Program-made: the position numbers and the translations under genes | IMG/VR virus record: IMGVR_UViG_3300015208_000001 | Span: 1 to 51,707 of that record | Reading direction: 5' to 3' (one strand) | DNA from: a virus | Length of the DNA: 51,707 bases | The notes under the pieces: model-generated | The model's database searches: none | Seen by the model: only the letters and a program-made list of their open reading frames with translations | Told to the model about the DNA's origin: nothing | Part shown: positions 24,597-33,269 of the stretch, in pieces | Layout: every line of letters starts with the position of its first letter | How positions within the stretch are numbered: the first letter of the stretch is position 1

Positions 24597-25058
24597 CCCC
24601 TAACTATCACTCTGCACGATGGCAGTGAACACGCCGCCCAATTCGCTACACTCACAGCCATGATGCCCTTGCTTAAGCCCATGATGGGCGATGACGAGGA
24701 CTTCACGACGATCACCCAAGAGTCTGCCTCTAAGATGTTGCCACGGCTGATGCAAAGCTTAGGGGATGCTGACTCCATCAAGGATCTGGCTAGTGGACTG
24801 TTGACATTGTTTCCTACGCTCCCTAAAGATAAAGTCTGGTTTAATGACTTCTCTCGCTCAATCCCTTACGGTGTAGCGGGTCTAGAGGTGACTGAGATAT
24901 TTATGATCGTTGCCAAGTGTCTAGAATCGGCAAACAAAGCGATCGACGCAGGCAAACTGGCAGAACTCACCCAATCGCTAACACCGCAGGCTGAACCCGT
25001 CAGGCAGATCGAGACTTCCAAAGCCTTTAACCCTCGCAAGAAAAGCAAAAAACGCTGA
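24594..25058 (+). CDS. Tail assembly chaperone 2 (T-like)
   Basis: 154 residues; ATG overlaps the previous stop. Helical, with LTITLHDGSEHAAQFATL at the start and a basic C-terminus (NPRKKSKKR). Small overlapping frame before the tape measure, as in the lambda T gene. It could be made alone by reinitiation or as a fusion by frameshifting. Confidence 0.7.
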   Translation: MPLTITLHDGSEHAAQFATLTAMMPLLKPMMGDDEDFTTITQESASKMLPRLMQSLGDADSIKDLASGLLTLFPTLPKDKVWFNDFSRSIPYGVAGLEVTEIFMIVAKCLESANKAIDAGKLAELTQSLTPQAEPVRQIETSKAFNPRKKSKKR

Positions 25059-25112
25059 TACGATCGGACTAGCAGATTGAAACAGGACGGTCTGCCTCTA
25101 AAAACCGAGTGC

Positions 25113-25150
25113 CCCTGATGGTCAAGCCGATCGTCAGGGTTCTTTCTTGT
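25113..25150 (+). terminator. Intrinsic terminator after the chaperone genes
   Basis: Arms CCCTGATG and CGTCAGGG (8 pairs with one G-U), 11-base loop, followed by TTCTTTCTTG. It separates the tube/chaperone message from the next leader element. Confidence 0.65.
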
Positions 25151-25170
25151 TTGGGCATCCTATCGATCAA

Positions 25171-25220
25171 GGACTGCTCACGCCTGAGTTGAGATGCAAC
25201 ACACTACACACTGCATCTCT
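25171..25220 (+). promoter_or_regulatory. Conserved phage leader element, copy B
   Basis: Core GGACTGCTCACGCCTGAG, then hairpin arms GAGATGC and GCATCTC (7 pairs, 15-base loop) ending one base or less before GTG 25221. Compared with copy A, both arms changed together (G-C to A-U), a compensatory change. No GGGAACTCTAG box; a terminator stands in its place. Confidence 0.8.
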
Positions 25221-28019
25221 GTGAACGTCAAACAACTCAGGCAGACCGCAAAAGCTCAATACGCCCAAGGCAAGGGTCGGCGAGACCTTAAAGGCTATTC
25301 CCGCATGGGGAAGGCAGCGCTGCTGTCGAAGCTGGGAATGCACGAAGAGGCAAGGGCACACAAATCACAAGCCACACGCCGCAAAGCGATCGCGTTCAAC
25401 GCGACCAAAGAGGGCGGTGATAGTTCGGTCAAGAAAGCTCAGATCAAGGGTCGAATCCTTCGCTCTGTGAAGCGAGGCATCACTGCTGAAGAGAAAAAAC
25501 AGGGTCGCAAACTGACTCAAGAAGAGAAGCGCACCGTGGCAGCTAGGGCGTTAGCCTCTGAGGTGAAAGCCATCCGATCGGGCACTCCTGAGAGCAAGCC
25601 TAAGCGGGGTGGGAATCATCTTGAGGCTCAAATCTCAAACACCAAAGCCTCGATCGCTGACGTTCAGGCAAACATTCGCAAAGCAAAAGAGATTAGTGCA
25701 TCAACTGGGCAACCCTTCGATCGCTACCACAAAGCGATGAAAGGGGAGCTTGAGCAGCATAAAGCCTCATTGTCAAAACTGGAGAAGCAACACCTTTCCG
25801 CCATCAACCAAGGGCTAAAGCACGGGCATTCAGTTCAGCCGATCGAGGGTGGATATGCAATGTTTCAGGGTAGCGATCGGATTGGGAATCTAACCGCCAA
25901 AACTCCGCAGCAGGTTTTAGCCAAGAGCCAAAAGTTTGAGCAAGAAACTGAAGGCTATCAGTCGCAAAAGGGTAGTGGTCAGTCCAGCACGAATATTCCT
26001 GAAGCAGAACGCCGCCACGCCCTCAACACCTCACGAGATATCTTTGCCAGAACAGAGATCAAAAACCTGGATGACTGGGAGAAAGAGGCAAAAAGCCGTA
26101 AATCTCCACTATCTAAGGATATGAAGCAAGCCAGTCTCAAGAAGGCTCAACAGGCATTGACTGAGAAACAGGCGATTTGGCAGCGCGTTAATGATGCCCC
26201 TGAACAGAAAGCCGCTCAAAAGAGAACGAACGATTTTCTCTATAAATCCTCATTCAGCCACACCCCACCTCCCGGCGTAAGCGTTGCCGAACATCGCGCC
26301 AACTTGAGGCGGCAATATGGGGCAACGTCAGGCACTCGCAATGAGAATCTGAGCAAGAAAGAGGAACGACGATCGGCGATCGGGCGCGGTGACGAAGGCG
26401 AGAGCCGAATTAGAAAAAGTGAGGTTGCCGATCGGGTGACTGAGCCGAAAGGGGAACAAGGGAAGGCGGCAATCAGCAAAGAATTACAAAGGATGGTCGC
26501 TGAACGGGAATCCGGCAAACAGCAAGGCATGATTTCAGCAAACGATCATCAGACATTGTTTCAGTTCAAGAATATGGGAGATCTAGACTCTCAAGCTACA
26601 GACAAGGTAAAACAAACAGCCGCCAGAGTCTTAGGTGTTCACCATAGCGAGATCAAAGAACTAACACGGACATCGGTGGGGCTAAACGTCAGGCTGCGAA
26701 ACGAATCAAAACCAAGCTTCATTTCTGAGTCTGCCACACGACCGAGACAGATCGAAGTAAGAGACGAAAAAGCGATCAAAAAGGAAGCCAAAAGGCTATT
26801 AGATGAAGCCAAAACGGTAGCGAGAGAAAGAATTGCCGCGCGAGAGTCGGCAAACTTGCCTACGCCAAAACCAAACCCTCAATACAAGTATGAGGAGTAC
26901 ACCCCTCACGAGCAACAACTAGCCAAAATACACACCAGAGCCGAACTGGAGAAAATGCACGGCAAATTATTGGGCGCACAACCAGGAAACAGCGCTTCTC
27001 ACTTGAGAGCGATCGAGAAATCAACCTCGATGCAATCAAACAGCCAAGCGAGGGCGCAGTCTGGCAACGTTGTTAGGGGAAACTACGAGCAGAGACAGTC
27101 TTATAATCATGCCTTGGAGATTCACGATCACTACCCAGAAAAATCTAAGCAACCCGATCGGGTGACTGAGCCAGAGAAGGCGAAAAAGCCGTCAGCAACA
27201 CTGCTTGAAATGGCTAAAAACCTCCACAACCTAGACAGCAAGGATACTCATACCCTCAGACAAATGGCGGCGACTCATCTAGGTCTTGATGTCAGCGACA
27301 TTAAAGAAATGGGAGGCAGCGATCGAGGTCTGACAGTTACCCGTCGAAGTGGTCAAAAAACTCTAATTTCTGCTGACAGGTCCACCGCATCTAAGCCAGA
27401 ATCTAAAGCCCCCGATCGGGTGACTGAGCCAGAGAAGGCTAAAAACAGAACTCAATGGGATTCTTACGAGGGGAAGCAGCCCTGGGAAGCCGAAAGAAAC
27501 AAATACGGACAATCAATTTCAGCGATCGCAAAACCACTCGAAGGTCGAGTCTCTAGCGTCATTGAAAAACACCCCGATTTTGCAGATCTAAAGCAAAAAG
27601 TAGATCGATCTCTGGTTTCTACGTTTGGTAAAGGGAAGGTGCCGCCGCAGCATCAAACGGCTGAAAGCTACATAACTCATACCGAGTACAACTCTAAATC
27701 AAAGAGATCTCAGGAGATTGAAGCACTACAAGCCAAGATTCTGAGGGAGTCAGAAATTCCATCTCGCCGAAGTCAAACTGCGAGAGGTGCCACCCTTGAC
27801 TGGCATAAGATGGCTGTTCAATCTGCCCTAAAAGAAGGACAACCAGTTCCCGATCGCGTATTGGAAAGCTTTGGACTCTCACAAACCGCTCAACCCAAGC
27901 CAGAATCTTCACCGACCGTCACCCGTGGCACCAAAGCAAAGCCTTGGTCGGGGAATGATGCGCCGACCAGTACCCGATCGGGCAGAGGCGAAATGGTACG
28001 AGGGCGAAGTATCGACTAG
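25221..28019 (+). CDS. Large basic protein: shared N-module plus repeats
   Basis: 932 residues from GTG 25221 (VNVKQLRQTAK); an in-frame ATG at 25194 lies inside the leader hairpin and is unlikely. Residues ~1-125 are the shared module. Then long helical, Lys/Gln/Glu-rich regions. A DRVTEPEKAKK-type motif occurs three times (near residues 402, 644 and 730), and a ~50-residue domain is duplicated (near 451-500 and 668-715: TAARVLGVHHSEIKEL and MAATHLGLDVSDIKEM). No enzymatic domain recognised. Located between tail chaperones and tape measure; likely a virion-associated or injected protein. Confidence 0.75.
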   Translation: MNVKQLRQTAKAQYAQGKGRRDLKGYSRMGKAALLSKLGMHEEARAHKSQATRRKAIAFNATKEGGDSSVKKAQIKGRILRSVKRGITAEEKKQGRKLTQEEKRTVAARALASEVKAIRSGTPESKPKRGGNHLEAQISNTKASIADVQANIRKAKEISASTGQPFDRYHKAMKGELEQHKASLSKLEKQHLSAINQGLKHGHSVQPIEGGYAMFQGSDRIGNLTAKTPQQVLAKSQKFEQETEGYQSQKGSGQSSTNIPEAERRHALNTSRDIFARTEIKNLDDWEKEAKSRKSPLSKDMKQASLKKAQQALTEKQAIWQRVNDAPEQKAAQKRTNDFLYKSSFSHTPPPGVSVAEHRANLRRQYGATSGTRNENLSKKEERRSAIGRGDEGESRIRKSEVADRVTEPKGEQGKAAISKELQRMVAERESGKQQGMISANDHQTLFQFKNMGDLDSQATDKVKQTAARVLGVHHSEIKELTRTSVGLNVRLRNESKPSFISESATRPRQIEVRDEKAIKKEAKRLLDEAKTVARERIAARESANLPTPKPNPQYKYEEYTPHEQQLAKIHTRAELEKMHGKLLGAQPGNSASHLRAIEKSTSMQSNSQARAQSGNVVRGNYEQRQSYNHALEIHDHYPEKSKQPDRVTEPEKAKKPSATLLEMAKNLHNLDSKDTHTLRQMAATHLGLDVSDIKEMGGSDRGLTVTRRSGQKTLISADRSTASKPESKAPDRVTEPEKAKNRTQWDSYEGKQPWEAERNKYGQSISAIAKPLEGRVSSVIEKHPDFADLKQKVDRSLVSTFGKGKVPPQHQTAESYITHTEYNSKSKRSQEIEALQAKILRESEIPSRRSQTARGATLDWHKMAVQSALKEGQPVPDRVLESFGLSQTAQPKPESSPTVTRGTKAKPWSGNDAPTSTRSGRGEMVRGRSID

Positions 28020-28077
28020 GGAACTCTAGCTCTAGGACTGCTCACGCCTCAGTTGAGACGCAACCAACCGATCGTTC
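28019..28077 (+). promoter_or_regulatory. Conserved phage leader element, copy C (tape measure gene)
   Basis: GGGAACTCTAG box starting on the last base of the previous stop codon, GGACTGCTCACGCCTCAG core, a CTCAGTTGAG hairpin, and a start-proximal stem ACG(C)AAC / GTTCGT that reaches into the GTG start. Confidence 0.8.
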
Positions 28078-31000
28078 GTGGCAACTGTGGCTGATGCAAT
28101 CTCACAAATTTTAGGACAGGGCTTTAGCGGCAGTTCTGACCAAATCGACAAACTAGCCCAAGCGCTAGGGGTGACGGCAGAGCAAGCCGCGAACGCTCTG
28201 CGACAGATTCAGCAATTTAACTCGGTCAAACTTGGTTTTTCTGAGCAGTTTGACAAGCTCAATAATGAGCTAGGAATCACGGTTGATCAGTTCAAGGGGC
28301 TATCACAAGCCGCGACCGCGCTAGGCGGCAGCGCTGATGGGTTTGACAAGCTAGGCAAGAGTATCGAGGGCACTTCAAAGCAAGGAAACCTCCTAACCCG
28401 TGCGTTTCAGGGCTTTCATGAGCTAGTCGCTGAGAACGAAATCGTCAAGACGGCGTTTGCCTTTAACCAGGTGACGGGCGCGATCGGGGAACTAGAACAC
28501 CTCGCCAGACCCGTTTTTGAAGGGCTGATCGCCCAAAACATTGAGCTTAGACAGCAAATTTTATCGGTGTCTGCCACTCTCGCCGCGACTCAACAGGTCA
28601 AGGTAGACGGGGAAACAGCTACCAAACCGATCGAGGCTATCAAAGCAGCCGGAACCGCTGTATCAGAGCAGTTAAACGTTTTAAGAACGGATAGCTTATC
28701 TCTCGCGGGGGTCACGTCTACCGAGCTAGTAGGCAGCTTTCAGGCGATCGCGCAGGCATCAGGCGGATTAGGTCTAAACCTCAAACAGGCAGAGAAGACC
28801 ACGATCGCGCTGACAGCAGCATCCACTACGCTCGGATTGACTGAGTTCCAACGATCGCAGGAAATCCAGTCGATCGCGCGGGGTGAAGTCACCACTTACA
28901 ACCAGCTTGCTAAATCCCTCGGAATCACGAACGAGATCGTCCGTCAGAAGGCGGCAGAAGGCAAGCTTTACGAGTTCATCCAGACCAAAACCGAGGCGCT
29001 GAGAGAGGCGCAGGGGTTAGCGGCTCAAAGTTTTGCAGGGGTAACGAGCAACCTCAAGGAGATTGTTCAACTCACAACCCAGGCAGCCGGGGCACCGCTT
29101 CTAGATTTACTCCTCAAGGAGCTAAACCAGTTTTACGAGTTCATCAAAGAGAAGCAGGAAGCGCTACAGAATTTCTCTGTCGCGGCTGTGACTGCGATCC
29201 TAGATGTCGTCAATCCAATCATCACAGCACTTCAACCTGCGATCGACAGTCTCGGCGCGGCACTGGGCAACACCGCCGTTGCTCTGTTGGCAGCGTTCCA
29301 GAACCTAACCCCGATCTTTATTCAGGTAGGGACTGCGATCGCGGCGATCGTAGTAGAAGCCAGTCAGCTAGTGGTTGTTTTCAGTGAATTCCTGAAGGTG
29401 ATTGGTGACTTGCTCAGTCCTACAACCGCGTTAGCCCTTGCCGTTGGCGCGTTAGCCATTGCTACAGCGCTTTATCGGACTGAGCTTTTAGCGCTCATAG
29501 CGACAAATGTTGTCGGCTTCTTCACCAACTTTGCCAGCAACATCGCCCTACTGGGTTCGGCGATGGAAGGAATGAAGCTGGAGATTATCGGGGGTCGGTT
29601 TCTCGCTCTCAGCAAAGCGATCACCACCGCAATGTCAGCAGCTAAAGCGGGAGGATTTGCCGGACTGATTGCAGAGCTTGGTCCCCTAGCGATCGCGGCG
29701 GCTGCGGTTGCGGCTCCTTTGATCGCCATAGCAGGCGCGATCGCTCTCACGGGTTTGGTTAAATACACCCAAGACTTGAGGGTTTCAAACGATGAGCTAG
29801 AGCAGTTTGGGCAGCAAACCAACAAGGTCGGTGAGGACTCGATCGCGCTCGCATTTAAGCTCAAAAACGCCAAGAACAAAAGCGATGAGGCTAAAAAATC
29901 GGGGGTGGCTCTGACCAAAGAAGAGTTAGAGGCAAATAAAAAGCTTCTCTCTCAGGGGAAGGGACAGGTTGAAGCGATCGATTCAGAGATTGACTCTCTC
30001 AAAAAGCTCAAAGTAGTGGGCGACGAGGGGCGCGCTAACCAAGCATCTCAAATTAAGCAACTGGAGAAATTGAAGGAGACGTTAGGGGGTCTGTCGTCTG
30101 ATGTCACATTCGACAATAAGCCTCTAGTTGAGCGGGGGAACGAGTTTGAGCAACTGACCAACCGGATTAAGGCATATAAGAAAACGGTTGACAGCCCTGT
30201 AGATCAAGCGAAGTTTGACGAGGCATCGAAGGGAATTATCCCTTTGATTAAAGAAGCGGTCGAAGCGGGAACCATTTCTGCGACTCAGGCAGAAGACCAA
30301 CTCAATCAGTTAGCCAGCGATCGCCGCGCTGATTTTGAGACTCAGAAACTCGCGATCGATGCCATTACCAAAGTTCGTAAAGATGCTCTAGACCTGGAGA
30401 AAACGGACGTTGAAGGGCAGATCGCAGAAGTCTCTGAAGCCGTCGCGTCGGGTCGAACAGGTGACGCAGAAGGAGCTAAAGAAACCACTGCCCTCAAGCG
30501 TATTGAGCTAAATAATCAACTCAACGACACCCGATCGGCAATCTTGGCAGAAGAGAGCGCGATCGCTGAGGGTAGAGGCAGCGAAACCAAGCTTAAACAG
30601 TTAAAGCAGCAAGAGAAAACAGGTCAGACTGACCTCGCTAAAAATGCCAAAGAGGGGCGCGACCACGAGAACCAAGAACGCCTCAAAGACTTTGATGAGG
30701 GTCAAAAAGAGCTTGACGGCAAGAAGGCTCAGGGGCTAATCACTGAGCAAGCCTTTGCCGATAAGTCGCTCGGAATCAGCCAGAATCGACTATCTGAAGA
30801 ACTCAGGCAGATTGCCACCAAACGTAAGGCGCTTGACCCCAAGGACAAAGAGGGAAACGAAGCGCTAGATGCTCAAGAAGCCGAGATCCGCAAAAAGCAG
30901 GTAGATGTCGTACAGAAGTATGGCGAACAGAAAATCGCTCTGTTGCGCGATCAGTCAAAGCTCGAATCGTCGCTACTGGAAGCAAACAAGTCTCAGGGGC

Positions 31001-32667
31001 TAATCAGCGAGACTCAATACGCCGATGGACTGCTTCAACTGACTCAAACTCGATTAGCGAAAGAACTTGAACTGATTGCAGAGCAGCGATCGCGCATCCC
31101 CAAAGGCAACACCGAGGCGCTGAGGAAGCTTGCGATCGAGGAGGCGGATATCCGCAAACAGCAGGTGGACGCGATCGAGAAGTTTGAATCTGAAAAGATC
31201 GCCATTCTAGACCGCTCACAGAAAAAAGCCCTTGATTTAGTCAAAGAAGCTGAAACCGAGTCAGAGATCGCCACTCAGAAGCTCCTCAACAAGCGAGAGA
31301 TTCGAGAAGCCGAAGCGTCCGATCGCAACCTCAAAGAAAAGCGCAAACTTTTAGAAGAGGAACTGAAATTAGAGACTGAGAAGACGGCAGCGATCGCGGC
31401 TCTGCCCAAACTCACTGATGAGGCGAAGGAGGAGGAACGGCAGACAAAGATTAGAGCCAGTCGTCAACGCACCGGAGAACTCACCCTGCAACTGCTGCAA
31501 AACGAGCGAGAGCAGCAGGAATCGACCTTTAAGGTGATCTCGGACAAGATTGACCAACAGTTGAAGGCGACGACCAACTACTACACCGAGCAAGAGCAAG
31601 GGCTGCAACGCATTTCAACGGCTCAAGATTATTTAGTTAAGAATCTAGAGCGTCAAAATACCCTGCTTTCGGCTCAAAAGGACTTGCAGAGCGCCATCTC
31701 TGGTTATATCGATGGTGAATACAAGATCGCGGAGTCGCTGCTCACGAACGAATATCAAAAGCGCACACTCAGAGAAGAAGCAGCGCGTAGTCGATTGGCA
31801 TTCCTCGATCGGGAACAGGAACTAGAGCGGCAATCCCTCGATCTAGAGCAAGCCAAAAATAAAGCACTGCTCGATCGAGAGATTATCCAGAATCGCATCG
31901 CTCAATCAAAATCTGAAGCGGGTTTAGCCAAGTCGATCGCAGAACAGGCTAAAACCAAGGCTGACCCCAAAGCAACCGCAGCCGATAAGAACGCAGCGGA
32001 TCTATCGGTAAAGGCGAGTCAAGATGAGGTGATCGGCACTCGATTTCAGGGTCGCTTGCTAGAAGATCAGGGCGCACAGCAAGCGGGGTTAGATGCTGCT
32101 AAACGCCGATCGTTGGCAGTGAGTCAAGATCTGAAGCGTGACCAGGCACGGGCAGATCTGGCAAAAGAGACTAGAGGGCGGGGTGACGATCTGGAGATTG
32201 CCAATCAGTCTGCTGACAAAGCCCGAAACGCCGCACAGTATGGCGACGCTACCGTATCGGTTTCAGCAACGAAGGCGGGTAACTATGATGACTTTTACCG
32301 TACTGAGCTTGCCAAGCTGAGAGGGGGCGGGGTTCAGCAACGAATCAACGCTGTGGTTAATCCGACTCAAGCCGCGATTCCTCAAGGGTTTGGCGTTCAG
32401 CAATCGTTACCATCGGGAACCTCTCAGGCTGTGGCGGCATCTGAGGGCGGTTTGACTGGACTGAGGGCGGCGATCGGAGATGCGATCGTTCAAGGCTTCG
32501 CCAAGTTGGGGAGGTTGGGCAACGTCAATCAGACCAACTCGATCACCAATAACTTAAACGGAGCCGATATCGCAAACGGAAAAGCGGCTGATACTGTCTC
32601 GCAACAGATTCTCAACCAACTCTATGATGTGGGCAGACTGGCTAAGGCTAAGACTGCAAACACTTAG
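28078..32667 (+). CDS. Tape measure protein
   Basis: 1529 residues from GTG 28078, by far the longest gene, in the canonical place after the tail chaperones. Helical throughout, with Gly/Ala-rich N-terminal repeats, two strongly hydrophobic segments (about residues 446-475 and 534-560) and a very long Lys/Glu/Gln/Leu coiled-coil region (about 570-1330) in which LITEQ/LISETQ-ADGLLQ blocks repeat. Tape measures set tail length at roughly 0.15 nm per residue, giving a tail of about 230 nm, so a siphovirus. Hydrophobic segments may form the DNA entry channel. Confidence 0.95.
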   Translation: MATVADAISQILGQGFSGSSDQIDKLAQALGVTAEQAANALRQIQQFNSVKLGFSEQFDKLNNELGITVDQFKGLSQAATALGGSADGFDKLGKSIEGTSKQGNLLTRAFQGFHELVAENEIVKTAFAFNQVTGAIGELEHLARPVFEGLIAQNIELRQQILSVSATLAATQQVKVDGETATKPIEAIKAAGTAVSEQLNVLRTDSLSLAGVTSTELVGSFQAIAQASGGLGLNLKQAEKTTIALTAASTTLGLTEFQRSQEIQSIARGEVTTYNQLAKSLGITNEIVRQKAAEGKLYEFIQTKTEALREAQGLAAQSFAGVTSNLKEIVQLTTQAAGAPLLDLLLKELNQFYEFIKEKQEALQNFSVAAVTAILDVVNPIITALQPAIDSLGAALGNTAVALLAAFQNLTPIFIQVGTAIAAIVVEASQLVVVFSEFLKVIGDLLSPTTALALAVGALAIATALYRTELLALIATNVVGFFTNFASNIALLGSAMEGMKLEIIGGRFLALSKAITTAMSAAKAGGFAGLIAELGPLAIAAAAVAAPLIAIAGAIALTGLVKYTQDLRVSNDELEQFGQQTNKVGEDSIALAFKLKNAKNKSDEAKKSGVALTKEELEANKKLLSQGKGQVEAIDSEIDSLKKLKVVGDEGRANQASQIKQLEKLKETLGGLSSDVTFDNKPLVERGNEFEQLTNRIKAYKKTVDSPVDQAKFDEASKGIIPLIKEAVEAGTISATQAEDQLNQLASDRRADFETQKLAIDAITKVRKDALDLEKTDVEGQIAEVSEAVASGRTGDAEGAKETTALKRIELNNQLNDTRSAILAEESAIAEGRGSETKLKQLKQQEKTGQTDLAKNAKEGRDHENQERLKDFDEGQKELDGKKAQGLITEQAFADKSLGISQNRLSEELRQIATKRKALDPKDKEGNEALDAQEAEIRKKQVDVVQKYGEQKIALLRDQSKLESSLLEANKSQGLISETQYADGLLQLTQTRLAKELELIAEQRSRIPKGNTEALRKLAIEEADIRKQQVDAIEKFESEKIAILDRSQKKALDLVKEAETESEIATQKLLNKREIREAEASDRNLKEKRKLLEEELKLETEKTAAIAALPKLTDEAKEEERQTKIRASRQRTGELTLQLLQNEREQQESTFKVISDKIDQQLKATTNYYTEQEQGLQRISTAQDYLVKNLERQNTLLSAQKDLQSAISGYIDGEYKIAESLLTNEYQKRTLREEAARSRLAFLDREQELERQSLDLEQAKNKALLDREIIQNRIAQSKSEAGLAKSIAEQAKTKADPKATAADKNAADLSVKASQDEVIGTRFQGRLLEDQGAQQAGLDAAKRRSLAVSQDLKRDQARADLAKETRGRGDDLEIANQSADKARNAAQYGDATVSVSATKAGNYDDFYRTELAKLRGGGVQQRINAVVNPTQAAIPQGFGVQQSLPSGTSQAVAASEGGLTGLRAAIGDAIVQGFAKLGRLGNVNQTNSITNNLNGADIANGKAADTVSQQILNQLYDVGRLAKAKTANT

Positions 32668-32677
32668 GGAACTCTAG
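32667..32677 (+). promoter_or_regulatory. Solitary GGGAACTCTAG box after the tape measure gene
   Basis: An exact box starting at the last base of the tape measure TAG. The rest of the leader is missing or too degenerate to recognise (AGACCCGATCGAGCC may be a relic) before the GTG at 32705. Confidence 0.6.
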
Positions 32678-32704
32678 TAAACAGACCCGATCGAGCCTTC
32701 ACCC

Positions 32705-33205
32705 GTGCCTATCCAACGAATCCTCATCGAATGCCCTGCCCAACTCCGAACCGATTTCGGAGGGCGTGACTGCGACTATGAAACGTTTAACGGCGTTTTC
32801 TGCCTCAAGTTGATGATCAGCCCCGATCGCTACACTCAGATCGCTACCTTCAAAAGTGGCGAACCGGAATACATTAGATCGCTGAATGCTACACAGTACG
32901 CTGTGAGGGCATTTGCGCCGGGGTTTGATCTGAAGATAGGCGACGATCGGGACATCATTTTTTATATCATTCAACGCATCGTCACCCTCAGCACTTCATC
33001 TGATAGGCGCACGAAGACAGATATCAGAGTGTTCGACTTTTGCTTGCCAGAAGCCGAAGACAGGGCGCAAGGCTATACGTTGAGGATGGGCGCGATCGAG
33101 CCTCCACAGTCCCAAAGTGGGCGAGTGCTGGCAGAAGACGGGCGCGGCTGGCTAAAGGGCGGGTTCACTCTAAAGTTTAGAGAGAAGCAGATGAGGCTCC
33201 GATAG
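32705..33205 (+). CDS. Hypothetical tail protein, 166 aa
   Basis: GTG start. Mixed alpha/beta sequence (DCDYETFNGVFCLKLMI, DDRDIIFYIIQRIVTL). Follows the tape measure, where distal tail or tail-tip adaptor proteins are encoded. No signature recognised. Its TAG is the first part of the next GGGAACTC box. Confidence 0.65.
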   Translation: MPIQRILIECPAQLRTDFGGRDCDYETFNGVFCLKLMISPDRYTQIATFKSGEPEYIRSLNATQYAVRAFAPGFDLKIGDDRDIIFYIIQRIVTLSTSSDRRTKTDIRVFDFCLPEAEDRAQGYTLRMGAIEPPQSQSGRVLAEDGRGWLKGGFTLKFREKQMRLR

Positions 33206-33269
33206 GGGAACTCTAACCCGTAGGACTGCCCACGCCTCAGAGGGGATGCAACCCACTACAGCATCCCCC
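33206..33269 (+). promoter_or_regulatory. Conserved phage leader element, copy D (methyltransferase fusion gene)
   Basis: GGGAACTCTAA box next to the previous TAG, GGACTGCCCACGCCTCAG core, then arms GGGGATGC and GCATCCCC (8 perfect pairs, 11-base loop) one base before GTG 33270. The best example of the element. Confidence 0.85.

Noticed and set aside
25194-25220. ATG 25194 (and ATG 33246) as starts of the large basic proteins
   Set aside because: Both lie inside the conserved leader hairpin; the GTG codons right after the hairpin align with the GTG of the ParB-type gene and the start of the shared module.
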